This document shows, in pieces, positions 1 to 12,100 of a stretch of DNA of 64,000 bases. This DNA is from Bemisia tabaci (Eukaryota; Arthropoda; Insecta; Hemiptera; Aleyrodidae). Each line of letters begins with the position of its first letter. The first letter of the stretch is position 1. The stretch is from positions 74,645,912 to 74,709,911 of the forward strand of contig NC_092793.1 in the NCBI RefSeq assembly GCF_918797505.1, given 5' to 3'. The translations under genes and the position numbers were made by a program. Below the pieces are notes generated by a model. That model searched no databases. It worked only from the letters and a program-made list of their open reading frames with translations, and was not told the DNA's origin.

Positions 1-3000
1 ATAAAAATCAAATGATAAAACAATACAGACTACCCAAAAAGCGATAAAAATTTGAAAACCTAACTAATTCATGATCTTACATCAAAATGTACACAAAGCA
101 TAAAAAAGAGGACAGATAAAAAAGGAATTTGGTTGTTAATTGAACGGACATAAGAGTTTTGGTGTTAATGACGACAGAGAATAAAAATAAAAAAGGAAAT
201 ATTCAACAGACAAAATATAGAGACTGACATTTTTCGTCCGGCCAAACTATAAGATTGCAACAACTAACTGATTCAAAGAACTGATATCACCTGACCTTCA
301 TATTCATTAAAACATAAAATTAGCGAGTTTAGCAAGAAATTTACAGCCACAATTTCGATAGTGAACATGATTTTAGAATGGCTTACTGATACACTTTATT
401 TTTGGTACACTTTTCTGAGATCTCGCAGCGTGTACTCAGATGATGACATTTTTGTCCGCGCATCTTGTTTCAGAAAATTACACCTTGCTAATCTCATTAC
501 AAGGGAAGAAATAATGTTGTTGATTTCAGAGAGACAAGATATTTGAAAATGTGGTCAATAATCTGAAATTCATTACTACTTGACTAAAGTGATGAGAGAG
601 TATTTGTGTTAGTGATCTTTATCTTGCAATGATACTGATTACAGTTATCAGTGCTCTCAGTAACACTCGTCCAGATTTGGAAAAATTATTAGGATATTCT
701 TTGCATTTTTTACCATTATTGGTTACCGGCCAATGGCGAACATCCGTGCAAAAATTAAGAAAAATACATTGAACAGCCAATGTATGTCTAAAGGCTGATT
801 TTGTTAACTTAATCCTTCATCCAACAAAAAGATTAGTGTTGGTATGTGTTTGGTTTTATCTTAAACCAAAAAAAAAATGTTGGAATGAAAACGACACTGA
901 AAGATCAGGTGAATCAGTTTTCTAAAGAAACTACACTAAAGTGAAAAAAAATAGGTAGAAAGATTTGAGACAAAACAACCTCATTTTTGCGCCCCCCCCC
1001 CCCCAAAAAAAAAAAAAAAAAAAATAATACATTGTCTAGCACGGGTACATACAGGGCTGGACACACCTTCAAAGTGAAGCTTCAAAGTGGTGGCTGTTTG
1101 GTCAAGTGTTGCGCATTGATGCGGTAATTGATGGCAACACTTGGCTAAACAGCCACCACTTTGAGGCTGCACTTTGAACATGTGTCCAGCCCTTACCTGA
1201 TGAAAGTGTCTAAAATGAGCTAATGACAAAGATTAAAAAATTCTATTAATGCATCACTTTTCAAGGTTAGATAATTTTTGAGGTGACTGAGAACACTTTG
1301 GCTTGGTCATTGTAACAAAATGACCAAGCCTTGGCTCCTACTTAAAAAAAATAGTTTGATAACAATGCCTTAGCAAAAGATAAGGTGACAAAACTAAAAA
1401 AGCTCCTTTAGAGTGTTGCTTGCAAATACATACTTAGACTTGACTTAGTTGCCAGGCTGCAAGGGATTTCCTGCTTTCTTTACACGACTTAAAGTAACAA
1501 TCGTGAATTATACACAAAAAATTTTACAACCCTGCGAGAAGAAGGGACAATCTGTACAATGTGACAATGAGAACAGTAATTAGGATTTTAACAAGGACTG
1601 TACAATTGAAAACCATCTTGCAAAGTGAGCCCTTCATTTTGCTTGCAAAATTTTAGGACCGAACAAAAGAGGAAAGTAAAGGGTCAATAATAATCTTTGA
1701 ATCACAGAATTCCTATCACGATACTTAAAATGAATTGAAAAACACCCTCAGATAAACACAAATTTTGAACATAGGTACTTGAAGTTTCAGAAGTTCATGT
1801 GTCTTTCACTTTTTCACAACTCAAAAAATTCTCCAGTTCCGACTCCAAGAATTGAATTTCTTACTAGGTTAGTGGGATTGAGGAGGCTGATTTTTTATCG
1901 GTGCGGAACTGCAATTTGGAATTCCATGATTCCAAAATCAACATTAATAAATTAAGGGGCTCTTTTTGAATTTCCTGTTTTTTAAACCTTTGTTTCTTAA
2001 CTTGAACAAGTGTACCTGGAGACGTTCCTCCAGAAAATAAACTTCTAAATTGATCAGTTGGGCTAAAATGTCAACTGTTTCAACTTATTTCAAATACTTT
2101 TCATAATATTTTGGATTTTTTTTTCCTACTTTTTTTCAACTTAGAAAATTTTTCTTTACTAACTAAAATAATCAACAACAAGACAATAAATAAAAATGAA
2201 GACAATAACCATTGATCAGGTGATTATTACTTACCTTAGCTTAGAATACTTTTTTACAAAAAATATGAACATGTTTTGCCAGACGAAAATTTTGAACCAT
2301 GATTGACTGCCTTCCCTAGCAATATCACATTAGTTCCTGGAAAAAAAAGGATACTTCAGGTCAGGTGATAGACTTTTAACTAGTTCCACAATAATTCTTA
2401 GAGCCAGTTTCAGATGAGAATGTCCTTCTCTTTTCTACGCGGACGCTGATGTCTGAACATCAGCACAAATACATTACTCACTTGAAAACATTGGTCAATT
2501 CAAAACAATGTAAACAAGGTCAAATTTGAAATCTGTGTCATTGCTACCAGAGAAAATATATTATTGAGATAACAACAATCTTAGCAATAAGATTGGTAAA
2601 GGCAAAAGTTGAGTTCGGAGTTCAATGCTACTTTTCGCATTATGATAACTGATGAATGTCAAAGTGAGCACTTTGCTAGGAAAATTTTTCAAGGAGAAAA
2701 TAAGAGCCCACATTGGATAGAATAGACCACCTGATCCTCCTATACTTTTTTTCCAACCAATAGAACACCCGATGACCACTTACATTTATGGGAAATCAGA
2801 ACTATGTATTTTTCTCAGATTCAGAAAATTTTTGGATAAACTACACTTACGCCACTACATGAGTACCCGTTTACTTTACAGGATGAATACACTATTTTGA
2901 ATTGCGAATACTTAGTACTGTTTTTAGTAACAATCGAAAAACACAGCAATATCCAATGCATGCAATTTGATTTTTTCAGCATATACTTGCTGGCAAAAAT

Positions 3001-3035
3001 GGTACAGCACCAGTTGAGCATAAATAATAGTACCT
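1..3035. other. Region downstream of SIRT1: 3' UTR and/or intergenic
   Basis: No conserved coding segment is visible. The start of this stretch next to 3035 must include the SIRT1 3' UTR, but I cannot choose a cleavage site. It contains one miniature inverted-repeat element (1053-1193), a C15/A20 homopolymer junction near 994-1024, and otherwise AT-rich sequence. Confidence 0.6.
1053..1193. mobile_element. Miniature inverted-repeat element, 141 bp
   Basis: The ends are inverted: AGGGCTGGACACA at the left and TGTGTCCAGCCCT at the right. Complementarity continues inward, with two short blocks (CTTCAAAGTG, then TCAAAGTGGTGGCTGTTT) on each side. It could fold into one long hairpin. There is no coding capacity. 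A solitary AGGGCTGGACA also occurs near 9940-9950, which may be a fragment of the same family. Confidence 0.75.
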
Positions 3036-3178
3036 TTAAATAGGAGGAGAACATTGACTATTGTTACTATCAGTACTGCTGAGAGAGGAGCGGCTATTGC
3101 TTCGTTCCATTGGGTTAGAATAGACCTCAGCTCCCGGGAAAATGTATCGGCCTTGTTTCAACATGAAATATGTGTTCT
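3036..3178 (-). CDS. SIRT1: SIRT1 terminal coding exon with ESA motif
   Basis: The exon follows a pyrimidine-rich acceptor (AG at 3180-3179) and joins the exon 11 donor (CCA G at 4475) in phase. It encodes 47 residues including [20 protein letters not shown] and a Ser/Asn-rich end, then TAA at 3036-3038. The motif aligns with the C-terminal regulatory segment (ESA, 'essential for SIRT1 activity') of vertebrate SIRT1, which folds back on the catalytic core. Without splicing, exon 11 would read five codons into the intron and stop, losing this segment. Confidence 0.9.
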
Positions 3179-6100
3179 CTGAAAAAGGTTATACCAAACA
3201 CATTAATTGATTGACCATTGTGGATTTTAAATATAAATACCATACAATAAAAAAAGAGGAAAGTGTATGTGTACTTGTTTTAGGCTTGAGTAAAATATCG
3301 CAGTTTACTGTTCTTATTTTTTTTCCAAATTACAGAAGAAATTAGGAAAAATGACCGTAATTGTTTGATTTGTAAACAATCTTGATCTAAGAAGATCCTC
3401 AAATTTTCTGTAAAAATTTTAGGGAAACTTTTCTTATCCTGAATCTTGAAACTTTCCATCAATATTTGTTAGATGTTTCTTCGTTACACTTGGTGCTCAT
3501 CAATGAGTCACACAGATAGAAGAAATTGCAGAAAGTAAGAATGTAGTCAAATAATCAAGTTGAGATTAACGTAGTCACGTCAAGTTTGCAAATCGTACAG
3601 TTTGCACCAGAACAGAGTTCTGCGGGTGTTCAATTAACAACCACTGTGATGTTTAGAAGTATGCCTAGCTGCTGCCACCTGGTCCATTGCGCAGCCATAG
3701 CCCCGAAGTGTCAGGCTATACCCCTTGGAAACTTTCTGCAAATGGAGCATGTTTGTTGCTGGCAAGAGAATAATGTCAACTTGGAAGATAGGAAAAAAGA
3801 ATATGCAGCGAAACCAGCTGAACTGATAGTGGCAAAGATGAAGTGCCTGTCACTTTTGCAATTTAGAATGAACTGAGTTTGGAATTGACCCCTGCATGAT
3901 TCTCATGGTGATATTTTTGAGGAATTTTTGTTTTACAAACATGCTTAAATCTAGACAATTCGAATGTATTCAAATCCAATTTCCCGGATAAAACCTTATT
4001 TTAGGATCTGACTGGAGTAGTTCTGATCAAATTTAGAAAAAAGATGCAGGAGAGAGTCATAATTTCAGTTAAAATTTAGTCACACAAGAAACAAAAATCC
4101 TAAATATCAGGGTTCTGCATCAATTTTAACAGTGTATCGAAACCTACTTTAATTCACTGGAGACTTAGTGTACTAATCTTTTTGGTAATCGAACTTAAAA
4201 TTGGTCATAAACAAAATTCCCCAGTTTCCAGGCAGTAGTTTAATATTCTGATAAAGCATTTGATGCACTAATTGCATGTTGACCTGAATTCTGACCTGCT
4301 CTCGGTATATTAATATCTAATTATCATTGGGAAAATCAGTCTAAATCATGAATGATTATATTTTGATAAAGCATTTAAAACACCTATTACATGTTGACCT
4401 GAATTCTGACACGTTCTAGATATATTAATATTCAATAATCATTGGGCAAATCAGTCTACATCATGGATGATTACCTGGTAGACGAGCAGCCACGCTAATC
4501 TTCTCCCTTTCCCAGCTGGTCTCGTTGCTAATGGGTTCAGTGTCTGGCGAGTGAGAATCTACCGACATGTGGCGATCTGTCGTTGCACTGTGGGAGGAGT
4601 TGCTTCCATCTCCGATTCCGCTGTCTCGTGTCGAGTCCAGCGACATGTGCCGCTGCACAACTAATGAGCTAGGAACTTGATTACTGCTACAACTACTGCT
4701 TGGCTCATCCACGAGCATGCCTCTTTGTTTATTCTTGCTGTCGCTTTCTGCGCAGCTGATCAGAGTCTCTTGAACATTATCATCAAACAAGATGTGCTTG
4801 GTCCCGGCTTCACGACTCGTTGTGCTTTTCCTTCGGGCTGTGTGGTGGAGTCGATTGATATATTCACAACACTTAAGATCTTCGTCGATGGGAGGGCAAT
4901 CTGCACAAGGGGCTGATTCAGATTGGTTTGTAGAGCTGCACGGTTCTAATGGTTCGAACTGTTTGCCATCCATAGAATCTTCTTCCATGCAGCTATCAAT
5001 GGAAGTCTGTCGCTCACCTCTACTGGAGCCACCAAGACCACTGTCTCGCGTCGAGTCAATGGACATTTCACCTTCACTGCAGTCAGCTCCATTTTCGCTT
5101 CTGTAAAAGAGTGATTTAACATCACAATTCTTTCAGCACAAGAGAAATATATAATGCAAAAACGTTACTAGCATTCATAGTAAAAAAAAAAAAAGTATCA
5201 GCTTAACGATAGTACACCATAGGAATGGATGAATATTTAATGTGTCGTTTTTTTCGGTGATTGGCTCTATTCATGAGAAAATTTGTACATGTAATAATTA
5301 AAACTGTCTCAATAATATTTATATGTTAATTACAGTGTTGTTTTGACGATTTTTGATAAATCAGGTTAAAATAAGAGAAAATTACTGGTTCTGTGACAAT
5401 TGCTTTCTTAGTGGTTAAGTATTACTGTTAATGTACCCCTAAAAAGAAAATAAACAGTTGTTGAAATAATAGTGGTATGTGTTGATAGCCATGAGTGGTC
5501 ATCTTCGTAACAAGAGCTAAAGTAAGAACCAGAACAACTTGCGCCTTTCAAACGAGGTGTTTCACTTGCTCTATGGAACTGAACTTACCGGAACGGAAGA
5601 GAAAGGATCGGTGAGTTCAAACGTTCTGCTGCTGTGCAAGGTGTTTCCCTCCAACAGATTTCTGAAAAATCTTCTCCAAGCATTCTACAAATTGTATCTA
5701 CAACAACATCTCCATCGCCCAAAAGCTCTACATCAAATGTAAGATGAGGTAATCTTTCTCTGTTGATCAAGATTTGCGGCACTCCACTTGGCAGGGAATC
5801 TGAAAGCGATGAAAACAGTTTGGGTTATTTTTCTTCTACATAAAGCTGGAGCAAGGTCCGTAAAGGAGTTTTGAGTTTTCTAAATGATCACAAAGATATT
5901 TGCGTCACTTTGCGATATGATGCGGATTTAAACAAAATGACAGGTTATGCTAAGTAACAACAAGGCTCGCTTCCGGGAAGGGGGACTACAGTGTACACCC
6001 GCAGATAACCCACACCTCTTCTCCTGATTTCAACGATCGAAAATCAGGGTCTGAGTTATCTGTGAAACTCGTGGAAATTGCATACCCATCAGGCGCTACT

Positions 6101-9100
6101 TGACGATGTGAGTGAAACAGACCACTATGGGCACGTGTGGGTTACGCCGGAATATATTTACTTTTTTTTTGACCCTCTTAAAATTTGGGGTACAAGTTAT
6201 CTGCAGGCATATATGGTACTTAATTCTCCAGAGAGGACACCAATTTGCTGAGCTCATCAGAGCTCTTTCTTCAGTTTCCATAATATCCTGATTTTTCAAT
6301 TTTTAGACTCAAAAATTTTCTATCTTCCCGGTTTTATCCTGCTTTTGATTAAAGCCTCCACTTGGATTTTTACGTACTTGTTTTCTTTTAATTGCGCTGA
6401 CTTTCGCTCAACAATGGATGGAATTTCCCTGACAACAGATTCAAATTAAGGAAAAAGGCTTTCGGATTATAGCTTGGGCTTCCGTGAATAGCACCAGCTG
6501 AACAATGCTACTAACAAAATTCTCTAAATTCCCCAAGGTGTAGAAAATTCTCTGACTTTCCAGGTTTTCTAGACTGCCGGAAACCTGGCTCCCTGATGAA
6601 AATTATTTGGTCAAATTTTGAGGCACTCCTTGAAACCTCTTAGACTTAATATCTCCTTTAAAGCACCTTACCTTAGATATAGGAGTTATTAAAAAAGAAA
6701 CACTAAAGGAACTTTAATTGAAGTAAGTTTCAAGGAGCATAATAAAATTTTGCCCTAACATGTTAATCCTGAAATGAATAACTGTTTTGACAACTCTTCA
6801 AAAGTTTAAATTTTTCTACCTTTGATTTTCTTTTAGAACTGGGAGGATATCCTGCAATAATAGAAAATGCTATCAGTCCTATTCTTTCTGAAATTCAATG
6901 CTGCTAACTAATAATAATAAAAGGAAGTACAGTAAGACCTTGATTTATTGGATTTCACGGGACCGGAGGCCGAATCCGTTCAAACGCGCTAGTGGGTCCT
7001 GCTGAAGGGACCGGAGGATCGATCCGTTAAATCGCGATTCAAAAATTCGAGGTCTTACTGTATGATGTTGCAAACTAAATGGATTAGAAAACTTGTGAGA
7101 CAAAATATTTAAAAAAAACCAATTGACGCTAATTTCGCAGACATATAACCTAAGGGAAATGACACAATGAGGATGAGATACTGAATTTAGCTCATTATAC
7201 TTACTGGGTATTAATGCAACAGGTCGAACTTTCAACGAGGAACCAATTACAATTAAAAGATCACAAACATTCTTATCTTCGGCCATTGCACTGTGAAAAC
7301 TTTCTGGTAAGCCTTCTCCAAAGAAAACAATATCTGGTTTTATAACACCTGTAATAGAATAATATGAATAAAGTTTAAAATGATTTTTAAGAAAAATCAC
7401 GAGTTGAATTCAACATGTTTGCAGCAGGAGAATTACTTTGTGAAATAATACAGGAATGGGATTCTTTAGGTGCTCACAATTCCTTCATCATAGTATCTCA
7501 TTTTAAACTTGCAAGGTGGTTTGACAGGCTCCTTTCCAGATGAGTCCGGAAAACATATTTCGCGTTGTTTGGAAAGCTGTTACAGGCAAGTTGAAAATAA
7601 AATAGTAAGAGTTCTCTGGGAAAATATCAGATCATAGAGGAGTAGAGTCAAGATACATTTGACCCTTTTTTGCCTATACTTTTAGTTTTCTATACTTCTC
7701 TGGTTAATATAGATACACTGATCTGCTATAAAGTAAGATAAGCAGGGAGTCTATGGGTACCTCATTAATTGAACTCATTGATTTTTCATTACCTTTTCCT
7801 AACTTCCCAAAAAATTCTTCTTTCAAAAGGTTTCCTTACACCCCTGCTTTTTAATGACCTTTTCTCCTATTGTTCCTAACCTACAGTGCATAAACATATT
7901 TTCAGCTTGAAATAAAACACATTTTCACAAAGAGAAGGGTAGGTATTCAGTATTAGAGAGTAGAGTTTAGAAATTCTACAAGAATAAAATGAAACCTGCA
8001 AACTCTGAAATTTTGCGAGAAGGTCATTTATTTGCACTAAAATTGCACATGACAATGATTACTTTAATTAAGTTCATCACAAAAATTACAGTAAAACTTT
8101 GATATAACGAACGTCTATATAACGAATTCTTCGAATTAACGAATTTTTTTTGCGGTCCCGAGAAAATCCCTATCTTTTCAATGTAAAATAAATTCTATAT
8201 AACGAATTTCGGTGTAACGAATATTCGCTTTTACGAAGGAAATCTTCCGTCCAAGTACGAACTTTACCATGTGAATCGAACTCGATTTAACGAATGCACA
8301 GGAATTTCCGCGCGCCCGGCAACACCGCAGGGGAGAAAGTAGGCTTGTCTTCACCCGCGTATTGTACGTCGGTGTCAGTGCAAAGGTCATTTTCCGATTG
8401 GGCGGGATTGGGACTTTCCGAGGCACACATGTTTCCTCGAATAAACGGGGTGATTAAGGAGCTACATGAACAGTGTCATCAGTACGATTTCAACCCCTGC
8501 TGTGGGCTCCTCACTATTGCTGGGCAGTTATACTGATCAAGTGCTAACTGGGTGTTCCCCGCCGATTTTCCGTAAGATATCGTCATAGTTTAAGTTGGGG
8601 GGGGGGGGGGGGGTACACGAAACTGGAAAAAACCGAACACTTTAAAAAAATTGGTGGCCTAAAATCGGGTTTTCCGCGGTTTTCGATAGAACGAATTTTC
8701 GATTTAACGAATTTTTTTGCCGGTTCCCAGAAATTCGTTATATCAAAGTTTTACTGTACATTGTTCTGTACCTTTCTGTGAAAAATCTGTTCATACTCTG
8801 TAATTCTGTAACATCTTTAACACGACATGCTTTTTCAGCACATCTATGCTTTTCCCAAGTGGCGTATACTCTAGGCGAGGGACAAAATTTTCTGAAACAC
8901 CTGCAAATTTCAGGCAAGTCACTTCTGTTTAAACGAGGGATAAAGTAAAGTTATTCTTCTGGACAACTTTAATATGACATAATATCAATGAATAACACAA
9001 ACATATACCTGATGGGTCTTTGCAAACTTGACACATTGGAATATTCTGCGCAAAGACATTTTCTCGTATATCCTCAGATGTTACTTTATTACTGCAGTTT

Positions 9101-12100
9101 GGATTCATACAAGACGCTGTTGAAAACGATCCTGAAAGAGAGAAAATGATTGTAATTAAGATGAAATGACCAATAGACCCGGATCAAGTATTGGTAAACT
9201 CTTCAATTGCCCAAACATTGACAAAAAATTAAATTAAATATTTATTTAGTAATTCAAAAAGTAAGAAAATGACCTTTTCAAGTCAAGGACTAGGAAAATA
9301 TGACTTTCATAGTCTTGCAAGTAATCATCAATATTGAGCGATGATAGTGAAGATAAGTCGAATGGTCTAAAAAAAAAACTGATGACTTGATGAGTCAACA
9401 TCACAAAAACTTGATAAGCATTGAAGAAATGTTTGATGTAAATTCTGGATACAATTAAAGAAAAATTAACTCAATAAAGTTTTATTCTTCATTTGGGATT
9501 TGTGTTTCTTTTATTTGTAATTATGAAAATTTGATTGAAACTAGGTGAAAAAGTATCCTCTTTATGACACCTAACTGGAATATGGCGAAGGAGACCAATT
9601 TATTAGTTGAAGTGAATAATACTTACCATGACATTCGATAATATTGTTGATGCCTGCCACTTTTTCAAGGGTGTCAATGTTCTGGGTGTAGTTCCGTAGT
9701 AGTTTTCCTCGATTTTCTAACATTTTGATAAATCTACAGGCATCAAAAAACATACATATTAAAATAGAGAAATTCAATAATTAATTTTGAATTGGGTTAT
9801 ATTTGACCGTCATAATGAGAGAAAATAGGAATAATTTGAAACAAATCTTCACTGTATAGAAGTACATTCAAGAGAGGATTTCGAGGGGCAAAGCATAGAC
9901 TGAACCACATAGGTGCTGGACACGCGATGACAGCAGCACAGGGCTGGACATTTGGGGGTCAAAGGGGCAATTAAATACATTTATATTATTTTGTTTATAA
10001 GATATTCATTAAAACTACATACATTAAAAATTGAGTTGAATAATAAAGAGGAAGTTTTGATCAAAAATGGGTATAAATATATCATTCAATTTGATTCAGC
10101 AGTCAAATTTGTTTCTTTTTTCTATTAGATTTTGAATCAAAAAACCATATTTACCTAACCCTTGAGCAATTGTTTCACCTCCATTACACTACCTCACAAC
10201 TTAGTTTTCCGCAAAAGAAAAAAAATTCTCCGTAGCATCAGAGATGTTGCCTTTCGTTTAATTCACTGTCACTCATTAAAGTTAACTTACAACATTAGAC
10301 TAATGCTCCAAATTGAAATTGCTAGATACTACTAGGTACTTTTGAAACTTTAAATGCGATTTTTCAAAACTTAAAAACTCGACAGTCGCTATTGTTACTG
10401 ATATGGCATCATTTAGAGAAAATGTTTAAATAAATCAAAATGACACAAATTATTGTGCTTGAGTACAATACAGTAAATGGAATACCTAACATTTTTTGTG
10501 CTTGGTTTGGTAGAAACTGAAAATTCACCATCAGGACCAAAAAATAGAAAAAAAAACAAGAGCCCGGAGTAACAGCCCATTAATGCTTGAACCGACCTAT
10601 TTTGCTTCTTTTCTTGCAGTATGAAAGAGTCAACCAGTCTGAATTCACCTTAGGTATCACCCATTCCATTGGAGTTTTGCCTGATGTTCCTGCTTGCCTA
10701 TCTATCCATGTTTACGATACATTTAGGGGCCAAAACTACAAAAGGAACTTTTATACCCTAATGATGAATTGCAGCCCCAGACAGAAAGGAAAAAATATAT
10801 GAGTGTAACATCAAATGGGGCTCTCTCTTGCCCTCTCTACAGGAAAAAGACATCAGTGAATGACTTCCACCACTTAAAAACCACAAGAAAAAATGGAAAC
10901 ATCGATATGGTTACCTGTGGCAAGGAGATGGCTTGAACTGTCCAGGATAAATTTCTCTAGCAAATTTAAAGAATGGGCGAGGATCTTTACGAAAATAATT
11001 TATATCAAACATGGCCTGAGGGTCCGGCAGGTTCGGGAAGTCAATAGCTAGTCGAGAATAGATTCCGTTGTGGCTTCTAAAATCTGGGATTCCACAAGAT
11101 ACTGACACCTAGAAGAAAATCCAAAGAAACAATCATAAAGTAACCAATGTTCACTTAATTTTTTTCATTTTCAAATTACCTAACTATCCCCGATCTTCGC
11201 ACAAATATTTCACTTTGTCTTTTTCCCCCAAGCACACAGATAATTGCTAGATTTAGGAAAAAAATTTCACTTTGGGAGATTCAAGTTATGGGAGGAGGCA
11301 CTATGTCGGTGCTCTCTAGAAAGGAACTAGCTGAAGTTTCCAAGCTGATTTGCTACTTGCAAAATTTCATGATTTACCCGATTTTTCAGATCGTCACAGA
11401 CCTTCATATCATCATGGAAATTTATTAGGTGATTGACAGGTGCAAAGTGCCCAAAAGTAGAGCAAGGGTTAAGAACTTACCAAGCCTTCCTTTAAAATTC
11501 AATCAACCTCCTTCATTTTTAACCAAAATTCATTATCGCTTCCCTTTAAAGTCTGAGGAAAAAAACCTTTCACCAAAAAAATCTAACTATTTCACAGCTA
11601 CAATGATATATACCGTACAGGGTTCCCCATTTTGTCCTATTTCAAAGCTAAAACACTGTGTTTTGAACAGGGTCCTCCCATTTAATCTGATTTCATGAGG
11701 ATTCCTCTGCTTTTTACCCTCCTTCCGCTAGAACCCGTGTTGTTCTCGTTTTTGCAGGGTTTCCCCGTGTCACTTCATCAGCTCACGACCAGGACAAACT
11801 TGTGATCAGAGAGTTTCTGTACCCCCAAAATAAAGGGAAAACTCATACAGCATGTAGTGCAATATTTGCAGGCTGTCACCTTGGACAGCTGTGATGGGTG
11901 CCGCAGAATAAAATCTAATCTTCAATTTCTTGCCTATACCGAACGGTGAAAAATAACAATGAGTCATCTCGATTTGTCAGTCTTAGAGCTCACTGAAACA
12001 AAGGTTTTAGCTGATTCTATTCTTTAGGCTGTCAACAGGGGCATGATCTACGAATTGAAGTATTAAGCTTGTACATACCCCAGCACCAGTGAGCACCATG

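Noticed and set aside
10560..10802. 71-codon plus-strand frame within a SIRT1 intron preceded by TTTTCTTGCAG
   Set aside because: The acceptor-like sequence is good but there is no partner exon, no family similarity, and it is antisense to SIRT1.
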